DNA from: Asterias amurensis
Lineage: Eukaryota > Echinodermata > Asteroidea > Forcipulatida > Asteriidae
Assembly (NCBI RefSeq): GCF_032118995.1
Contig: NC_092665.1
Coordinates: 13,884,012-13,948,011, forward strand
Direction: 5' to 3'
DNA: 64,000 bases
The notes beneath the pieces were generated by a model that searched no databases, was not told the DNA's origin, and worked only from the letters and a program-made list of their open reading frames with translations. Position numbers and translations under genes: made by a program. Shown piece by piece: positions 57,801 to 64,000 of this stretch. Every line of letters begins with the position of its first letter. Positions within the stretch are counted from its first letter, which is position 1.

Positions 57801-59788
57801 TTTGCCAACCGAGGATGGCATCCGTTTGTAACAATGTCACACAATGGTAAAAGTTTTGTCATTCTAAACCTTTTACTGTTGAGCCTTTCCTCTTTCCCTC
57901 GTTCCCATCCTGCGGTTCAGATGAGTCGTCATGACAACCATCAACATCCCGGCAGCCATTGGCAGTTTCCCGTCTCAAGGATCCCACTCCGCTGCTGTCT
58001 TCTTCAAAACATAAAGAAAGGTCTCCACTCTTCATCTCCTCATCTTCTGGACTCGTTCGGGAATCTACTTGAGAGGCGATACCCGCCTCTGGGACTCCAA
58101 CATCGGGTCGGCTCATCTTCTTGGTGTTACTCTCCTCCACAGTGTTGTTATTCACATCGTCGTGATCTCCATCGTCCTCTTCCTCTGTGTCCGATGCAGC
58201 GTCTTGAGCTGCCTGACCCTCGTCAGGTTCACCCTGGAGGGAAAAGATGGACTTCTGCCCCGGTTCGTAAGTAGTGACCCTCCATGGATGCTCCGGGCAG
58301 TGGCTGCATTTTAGAGGAAAAGACAAAATCTGTTGACCCACTGTGGTCATCATTTCAGGGAATAAAATCCGCTGTCAAATGAGTAAAATCTTTTATCAAA
58401 CTGTGTAACTTGACTTGACTTTGAGTCGGAGTGACGAGTCCATTTACTCTAGTTAAGCAAGTCTGGTAACTATTGGTGAGTCCAAGACACTTTAAGTGCC
58501 TGATAGAGACTCAGCTGGGAGTAACTCTAAGCAAGTTTCAATGAGTCACAAAAAAAGTGATACACCATACTGTGGTGACTCGTGGTGAGTCAAAGACACT
58601 TTAAGTGTCTGATACAAACTCAGCTGTGAGTAACTCTTAGTGAGTTCCAATGAGTCACAAAACTCACCTACCTTTTACAAACACCCTGCAGCCATGTATC
58701 AATGGACTTAAAGTGATACACCATACTGTGGTAGCTCTTGGCTTCAAACATGTAGGAGTCAAAGAGCTGAACGTGTCCCTTCTGCCAGCGTGCTCCGATC
58801 GATTTGCTGCCCTCGCCTGCCCATACTTCCACATGAACCAAGTTGTGCAACTGAGCTTTCACTGAAAAGGGAAAAGAGAGGGACAAAGTGATTAATTCTT
58901 TTCGATAAGTGCACTGGGTTCTTTTACGTGTGTTACACAATACACTGGACCAATGGCTTAACGTACCATCTGAAAGACGGAGCAATGGTTAAATGTCTTG
59001 CTTAAGGACACAAGTGTCACGCCTGGGAGATTCAAAATCATTAGTGATCAAAATGACGAATGATTCATAGCAGAAGGAACAAGGAAAAAAGTCACAAGAA
59101 ATACATTACGTGCATTACGTTTTGGGTTGTAGAAGATGGCAGATACGAAGACGAGGTCACCAGGCTTCATGTCCTCCTCCCTGTGCACCGTGATGGGCAA
59201 TGTGTCGTACTGGTAAGCTTGGTTCCATCGGCCAACCCTGAAGCCAAAGTCTTCCTTCATGTCTAGGAGGACTTGTCGGACGAGACCGCAGCAGTCCAAG
59301 TACAAAGGAGCATTGTAATCAGGACCTGTGGTTTAAAGAGGGGGTAGTCCTCATTGCTGATCTTATAGTGGATTTCACAAAGAGTTAAGACTAGTTCTTT
59401 TCTCGAGTTAGGACGAGTTACTCAACCTAACTTGGACTAGACTTAAGTTTTTTAAAAACTCCAAAGACTAGTCGTAAGTAAGGAATAGTCCTAACTCTTT
59501 GTGAAATCGACCCCCTGAGCCCTTATCACACATCAGAGTATGGTAAACCGTAAAGTTTCCTGTGCAAATTACATTGTGTGACAAGGCCTAAAAGCCTCAC
59601 CAACAGAGGGCAGTATTACATTACATTGATAGTTAATACTTACTGTCTGGGCCGTGGTACTTCCTGCCATAAGGAACTCCATAGTAATGCTTGATCCTCT
59701 CAAGAAATTTCATTCTCAATTCCCACATTTGCTCAGGGTCTTTCATCAGATCCAGGTTCTTCTTTTTCAGGCTCTTGATAGTTTTCAT
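48840..59788 (-). CDS. TTLL10: TTLL10-type protein polyglycylase with N-terminal NlpC/P60-like domain
   Basis: Exons in transcription order: 59644-59788, 59110 (or 59119)-59325, 58672-58861, 57870-58303, 57289-57478, 56699-56817, 55292-55498, 53747-53906, 52642-52813, 52033-52170, 50440-50556, 49315-49408, 48840-49153; phases agree, about 831 aa. Residues 40-190 resemble NlpC/P60: [10 protein letters not shown] (Cys60), [21 protein letters not shown] (His130). An acidic linker (about 185-370) follows. The TTL/ATP-grasp domain (about 378-730) shows [45 protein letters not shown] (Lys566, Asp568, Arg570), [15 protein letters not shown] and [16 protein letters not shown] (Glu701, Asn703). The tail is basic and rich in SP/TSP motifs. 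TTLL10 elongates glycine side chains on target proteins. The ATG at 59788 follows an acceptor-like CACATAG, so an upstream exon is possible. Confidence 0.92.
49885..50000. repeat. Half-copy of the 44336-44588 palindrome family
   Basis: GTGGTAACACCATGTAATGA, GGGTGGTTCTGAAAAGAACC and TCTGATTGTCTTCTGGAG match one arm. It is intronic in TTLL10. Confidence 0.6.
50222..50320. repeat. Foldback relative of 14498-14640
   Basis: GCAAATACTCAGTATGCATG, GCTAGCTAGACCAGCATGCA and TTAAGGTCTATGGTCACTCA match the arms of 14498-14640 in a decayed form. Confidence 0.5.
50660..51240 (+). repeat. G-rich GGGGTTG/GTGTGG tract in a TTLL10 intron
   Basis: About 580 bases built from TTGGGGTTGGG, GGGTGTGGGTT and GGTTCTTTTGGTGTGG units, with a loose 130-150 base higher period (GGTTCTTTTGGTG near 50849, 50945, 51042 and GGTTCTTTGGCATGG near 51111). 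Pro/Thr/His-rich ORFs on the minus strand are artefacts. A related run continues at 51840-52015 beyond the SINE. Confidence 0.85.
51445..51833 (-). mobile_element. tRNA-derived SINE, copy 4 (longest)
   Basis: Minus strand: TGGCCGAGGGGTTAAGATC, GGGTTCGAATCCCC, then the shared body (CCATTGCTTCGTCCTTCGGA), TTATAAGGTGCTAAATAATT, and tail GCGCCTTGAGTACCTTGTTT. It splits the G-rich tract. Confidence 0.85.
52962..53052 (+). mobile_element. tRNA-like SINE head (solo)
   Basis: TGTCATGGCCGAGCAGGTAA carries an A-box-like segment. GTGGGTTCGAATCCCGG carries the B box about 45 bases downstream. It resembles the head of a class II (Leu/Ser-type) tRNA but lacks a clean acceptor stem, so I do not call a functional tRNA gene. 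Confidence 0.65.
53342..53718. repeat. TTAA-bounded element, family B, beside a TTLL10 exon
   Basis: Left TTAAAGGCTCTGGACACTAT, right GGTGTCCAGTGTCTTTAA. It ends 28 bases from the exon at 53747-53906, on the donor side of that exon. Confidence 0.8.
54107..54467. repeat. Family-B element, left end lost
   Basis: Begins CTGCTGGACACTATTGGTGA, fused to the end of a TTAGGA-type element. It ends GGTGTCCAGCGCCTTTAA. Confidence 0.75.
55022..55165. repeat. Inverted pair of tRNA-like sequences
   Basis: Plus strand at about 55140-55175: GGGCTGGATAGCTCAGTTGG, then TAGAGTGCCGG (A-box type). Minus strand over 55022-55095: GAACAGCTGAGTGGGTAGAG, with GTTTGTTCAATCTGC (B-box type). The two heads point away from each other about 45 bases apart. 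They are probably remnants of tRNA-derived SINEs; neither folds into a clean acceptor stem. Confidence 0.5.
56165..56345. repeat. CGCGCGCCATTTTGT repeat family, copy 2
   Basis: Same ordered blocks as 17270-17475. It is intronic in TTLL10. Confidence 0.5.
57535..57655. repeat. Foldback element with GTGTCCGAAA ends
   Basis: Left GTGTCCGAAACGGCGGCTTC, right AGTCGCCTTTTTGGACACGG; inner arms GGCTAGATCAG and CTGATCTAGCC. A half-copy is at 12118-12200. It lies about 55 bases from the TTLL10 exon 57289-57478. Confidence 0.75.
58500..58640. repeat. Short direct repeats (GTGAGTC/ACTCAGCTG) in a TTLL10 intron
   Basis: AGACACTTTAAGTGCCTGAT and AGACACTTTAAGTGTCTGAT lie 95 bases apart, each followed by ACTCAGCTG(T/G)GAGTAACTC. 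A two-copy local duplication. Confidence 0.6.
58895..59030 (-). mobile_element. Decayed tRNA-derived SINE fragment
   Basis: Body blocks AGTGCACTGGGTTCTTTTAC, CCATCTGAAAGACGGAGCAA and GACACAAGTGTCACGCCTGG match the middle of the SINE; the tRNA head is mostly missing. Confidence 0.6.
59365..59515. repeat. TCGATTTCACAAA foldback element
   Basis: Left GGATTTCACAAAGAGTTAAG, right AACTCTTTGTGAAATCGACC. Inner TTAGGACGAGTTACTC and TTAGGAATAGTCCTAAC arms. It lies between the first two TTLL10 exons. Confidence 0.7.
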
Positions 59789-59867
59789 ATCTCTCTATGT
59801 GATTAAAAAACAAATACGGGGATCATTTTTAAAGCAACATTGGTGGTAAATTTGACAAAGACCAGGG

Positions 59868-60172
59868 CCCAGTTTCATAGAGCTACTTATAAGCAGAAAA
59901 AGTAGCTAAGCGCAACAAAAGTTTGCTTACCAAAATAGGGTTACCAGCCAAACTACCATGTTATGTGTACGAATTGTGATTGGTATCCTGCTCATTTCTG
60001 CTTAGCAGAAAATTGTTAAGCAATATTTCCTGCTTAAGCACAACTGTAACCATAACAAAATTATGCTTACTAGAAGATTACCAGCACAAATACCATGTCT
60101 CATGTGCTATTTTTTTATTGGTGTCCTGCTCATTTCTGCTAAGCAAACATTTATTAAGTAATGAAATTGGGC
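59868..60172. repeat. GCTTAGCA foldback element, divergent full copy
   Basis: Left GGGCCCAGTTTCATAGAGCT, right AAGTAATGAAATTGGGCCC. The interior has repeated TTTCTGCTTAGCAGAAAATT-type blocks. It is just upstream of the assigned TTLL10 first exon. Confidence 0.65.
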
Positions 60173-60692
60173 CCATACAGTATCCACATGTAAACCAACA
60201 TACATAGTACATGCACATGAAAAAACAAACCTGTAGAATTTTAAAGCTCAAATTTCCTGCTAACCCATGAAAAACGCTTGATGTAAGCGCGGGATTCTTT
60301 GCTTCCGTAAGCGCAGATTCTTTGCTTACGGTATAAGTAGACCCATGACACTGGGCCCAGATGCCTTCTCCTACACCACCCCATGCATTTGTGATGAGAG
60401 GCCATTTCATATCCTGCAATTAGCAGGGAGCATCGCAAACAAATTGATGGATGTAATAATTACATATTGTATGGGGGATAGCATGCAATTAACTCTGACA
60501 TGCCTGATGCAATTATTGCATCAATCACAGGTTTACTTTGGATCTGTTTCATCCCCACCCGCTTCGTTTTTTGCTTATTGGGGAAAGAGAGGCACGGATC
60601 AAAACAGAATTGAAATTCAAATTATTTTTAAAATAAAAAGTAAATTGTTCTCAGTTTTTACATGATTGTTCTAGTTTTTGTGATACATGTAT

Positions 60693-60872
60693 CAGGGCTG
60701 TATGCTTCGTTTTTGAAAGGGCAAGGGCACCAAGGCATTTTCGTCTTGGTATAGGGCACCCTATGATGAAATTGCAAATTTGTACTGGAGCATTTCAAGG
60801 GCACCAAGGCAATGACCAGGGGACATGGAGGCAATCGCCTTCGTTGCCTCCGTTAAGTATCAGGCCTGATGT
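60693..60872 (+). repeat. CAGGGCTG/CAGGCCTG-ended element
   Basis: Starts CAGGGCTGTATGCTTCGTTT and ends AAGTATCAGGCCTGATG. Inside: GGGCAAGGGCACCAAGGCAT and GACCAGGGGACATGGAGGCA. The family occurs at least five times in the window. Confidence 0.7.
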
Positions 60873-60879
60873 ATGTTAA

Positions 60880-61260
60880 ATTATGTTTTAAATTATTATT
60901 ATTATTATTATTATTTATTTGACCTCAACAAATACAAGTACATCAAAAAGCACAGCAAAAGCGAAACGATAACACAACGAAAATTGGTTGTATAATTGCG
61001 TTAGTTTCTCAATGCTACTTTTAAACTCATTGTAATTTGACTGCAATTCAGCCTTTGGCTGCAAAAGGAATTTTATCGCAATAATAAACCATTTCAAATC
61101 ATATCAAATCAAATAACAATTATCACACACTTTATTCTTTTACTGTAAGCACTGCCAACAAAGGCCTCTAATTCCATCTTTGAGGGCGCAGGGCCATTTT
61201 CATTTTGCAAAGGGCACTTCCACTGAGGAAAAAAAAGTTAGGAAACTTTTAAAGGAGCAC
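60880..61260. other. Spacer upstream of TTLL10 with no gene seen
   Basis: AT-rich, with an (ATT)n run at 60893-60917 and a partial CAGGCCTG-type element near 61165-61300. Nothing coding is recognised. Confidence 0.55.
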
Positions 61261-61269
61261 CAGCAAGAC

Positions 61270-61740
61270 CCAAGACCGGGGCAACGGAGGTTGTAGCCTC
61301 TGTGTAATTTCTGTCCTGAAAACACCCGACCACCTTTAAAAGTCATAGTCTGTACAGTATACAAACTGTTCAAATAGAGAAACCAACAAGTCCGCCAATT
61401 TTTCCTTGTCCGTGTAATTTCTGTCTTAAAAACACCCAACTACCTTTAAGTCACAGAGTTCAGTCATACAAACTGTTCAAATATAGACACCAAAAAGTCC
61501 GCCAATTTTTCCTTGTCCGTGTAATTTCTGTCCTTAAAATACCCAACTACCTTTAAGTCACAAAGTTCAGTCATACAAACTGTTCAAATATAGACACTAA
61601 AAAGTCCGCCAATTTTTCCTTTTCTGTGTAATTTCTTGCCTAAAAACACCCAACTACTTTAAGTCACAGACAGAGTATTCAGTACACAAAACTGTTCAAA
61701 TATAGACACAAAAAAGACCGCCATTTTTTTCCTCTTTTCC
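61270..61740. repeat. 107-bp minisatellite (about 4 units)
   Basis: GTCCGCCAATTTTTCCTTGT begins near 61390, 61497 and 61604, with a diverged unit near 61716. Each has AACTGTTCAAATATAGACAC and ACACCCAACTACCTTTAAGT. Confidence 0.8.
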
Positions 61741-62522
61741 AACCGAAACCTCTCCGCAGGGGTCAAGTGGTTGTTTTGAGGGAACTCATTCACTCTGTTC
61801 AACTCATCATCTTGATTGACAAGTTCGTTGTGAGATTAAAGGGTCCACTCGATCACACTCCACAAACATGACAATACGGAATCCTTGACGGTCTGTCACT
61901 TTTGTTGTTTACGAACTCAACAAAGTGAAGATGATGTTTTTGATGAGTTTGGTTTATAATTGGGAGTTTGGAGTGAGTTTAGGAGTAAAGTTTTCAAGGA
62001 AGTAATCCTTCACAGAAACCCTGATGAAGAGTTCCAGCCGTTGATTTCACCAAACTCTTCCTAACTTTGGGTTTAATCTTAGGACTTAGGATGAGTTAAG
62101 TTCCGTAACCATTATAGACGTTAGTACGCATCGAGATAGGATTAATCCTAGCGATTTGTGAAATCGGCTGTATTTAAAAGAAAACCCCAAAAGAACAACA
62201 GCCTAATCTCTCTGTCAACAAGGCTACAATCATTCAGAATTCCTAAGGGTGTGTGGGTTCGAATCCAATCCGAGAAACAGTTCACTTCGAAGTAATGTGG
62301 ATGTAAGAAGATGCAACTTCGTATGTTATGATTATAAGTCAAGCTTTATTCCAGATAATGAGAGTTGACTGTTACATGCGGGCGGCCATGTTATAAGGTG
62401 ATACAATGCATTATGGGAAGTAAACACTAGACTTGAGTCAGTCTGCTTATGGCATACTGCTCATGTGGATGTAATAAAAATAAAGTGCTTCGTGCCCCAA
62501 AAGTTTATTCTGAGAAGCGTTC

Positions 62523-62895
62523 ACCACCGTACTCCTTTGGTATTTGTCAAAGACCAGTATTATCCGTTGGTGTATCCCAACATATAATGCATAAAATAAC
62601 AAATCTGTGAAAAATCTGGACTACTTGGTCATTGAAGTTGCAAGAGAATAATACAATAAAACACACCCTTGTTGCAAATTTGTGTGATTTCAGATGCATA
62701 AAAGAGGCTCCATCAAAAGTCTTTTATAAGATTCAAAATCAAAGTGAAAAATTACCTCTTTCCCCAAAACTACATTACTTCAGAGGAAGCAATTTCTCAC
62801 AAGACTTTATACTATCAACAGGCTCTCTCCATTGCTCATTTCTTAGTTAGTTTTTATGCCAACAATTATTTACCAATAGTGTCCAGTGCCTTTAA
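62523..62895. repeat. Family-B element, left end lost
   Basis: TTGGTATTTGTCAAAGACCA at the left; right CCAATAGTGTCCAGTGCCTTTAA. Confidence 0.7.
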
Positions 62896-62946
62896 GTGAG
62901 GGGTCCGTCAATTATAACAGGGAAAACCTCCTCAGCAGACAAAAGC

Positions 62947-63332
62947 TTAAAGGCAGTGGACACTGGTAATTACTCAAAATAATAATTTATCCATAAAACC
63001 TTACTTGGTAATGAGTAATGGAGAGCTATTGATAGTATAAAACATTGTGAGAAACGGCTCCCTCTGAAGTGGCGTAGTTTTCGAGAAAGTTAGTAATTTT
63101 CCACGCATTTGATTTCGAGACCTCAGAATTAGATTTTGAGGTCTCGAAATCAAGCCTCTGAAAGCACACAACTTCGTGTGACAAGGGTGTTTTTTCTTTC
63201 ATCATTATCTCGCAACTTCGTCGACCAACTGAGCACAAATTTTCACAGGTAGGTTATTTAATGCTTATGTTGATATACACCAACTGAGAAGACTGGTCTT
63301 TGACAATTACCAATAGTGTCCAGTGTCTTTAA
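62947..63332. repeat. TTAA-bounded element, family B
   Basis: Left TTAAAGGCAGTGGACACTGG, right AATAGTGTCCAGTGTCTTTAA. Centre GACCTCAGAATTAGATTTTGAGGTC. It is the last complete copy. Confidence 0.85.
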
Positions 63333-64000
63333 GGCATGAGATCAATACTGTAACATCGCCAGCTGTCCAGGGAAGGTTTACTTAACCCAGTTCGTTTGTT
63401 TTAACCCAGTTCATTTGTCTTTTTTGTCAGCCACTGCTCAAGTCTAAATTACAAATGCGCTGAACGTTGATGTAAATGAATGAGTGCATTAACAACGAAC
63501 TTGAATGAGCGCATTTTGATCAATGAATGAGTGAGAAATGTATCCAACTGGAAAATCTACCTCAGGTCTCGTACATCTGGGGTTTCGTTAACCGCTTCTT
63601 TCCTTTCAAACAGGAAGGATCATGTTTTTTTAAACAGTTTCAGTTACATAAATTACATGTGTAATTTTACAAAATTAGAAGTTTGTGATAAATCTGCTCT
63701 AAGCTTTCTATAGTCCTAATTGGCGAGTAAGTTTTGTTACTGTGTAGTCCACCATATTGCAACACGAATTACTGGAGAAGAGACATCTCTATCAAACAAC
63801 CACCAAGATTTGGTGATACTTAAGCTTGTTTTGTTACAGTGTACATGTACATGTAGTCGACAATGAGCAAGTTTGAGTGGGCACATTTTAGTTGACCCGT
63901 GATTAACTACTGATGAACAGCAACGTACATGTTGCAACACTAATTACTGGAGAAGCGATCTGCATTGCACAAACATCTGGATTCATAGACTTGCTCAGTC
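63333..64000. other. Window end, no gene recognised
   Basis: Short repeats only: TTGTTTTAACCCAGTTC twice near 63395, and CATATTGCAACACGAATTACTGGAGAAG near 63750 recurring as GTTGCAACACTAATTACTGGAGAAG near 63930. These are two arms of a dispersed repeat. Confidence 0.5.

Noticed and set aside
61740..61850. Possible upstream TTLL10 coding exon on the minus strand (NEFPQNNHLTPAERFRLEKR)
   Set aside because: The reading looks protein-like, but I find no convincing acceptor, donor or in-frame start. RNA reads joining it to 59788 would change this.

Overview
The window looks like nuclear DNA of an echinoderm, most probably a sea star. Genes are split by many short GT-AG introns. Protein orthologues are deuterostome-like. 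Introns and spacers are packed with foldback (MITE-like) elements, LINE 3' ends and tRNA-derived SINEs. There are no bacterial operons, no CRISPR array and no complete tRNA or rRNA gene. The sea-star placement is an inference from protein similarity and repeat style.

Layout. (1) 1-12595, minus strand: most of the mitochondrial RNA polymerase gene POLRMT, 19 exons from the start codon into the beginning of the T7-like polymerase domain; the catalytic 3' end lies outside the window. (2) 12596-14320: a roughly 400-bp divergent promoter region with a clear TATA box, then a plus-strand gene for an unrecognised 207-residue acidic protein. (3) 16513-39503, plus strand: a complete PTPN11/SHP2 orthologue in 15 coding exons (607 aa; two SH2 domains, PTP domain, two tail tyrosines). 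One of its introns carries a 5'-truncated non-LTR retrotransposon with a restriction-like endonuclease, inserted in an (AAT)n microsatellite. (4) 39504-48839: SHP2 3'UTR and repeat-filled spacer, including a roughly 250-bp near-perfect palindrome. (5) 48840-59788, minus strand: a TTLL10-type polyglycylase gene in 13 exons (about 831 aa) whose N-terminus is an NlpC/P60-like cysteine peptidase/amidase domain. (6) 59789-64000: repeats and no gene I can support.

The genes do not form a pathway: POLRMT transcribes mtDNA, SHP2 is a cytoplasmic tyrosine phosphatase in receptor signalling, and TTLL10 modifies tubulin or other proteins. The most unusual points are the NlpC/P60-TTLL10 fusion; POLRMT exon 2, open in two frames with one reading mitochondrial presequence-like; the endonuclease-bearing retrotransposon between AAT repeats, in frame with a SHP2 exon; and at least four foldback families that all end in TTAA and nest in one another.
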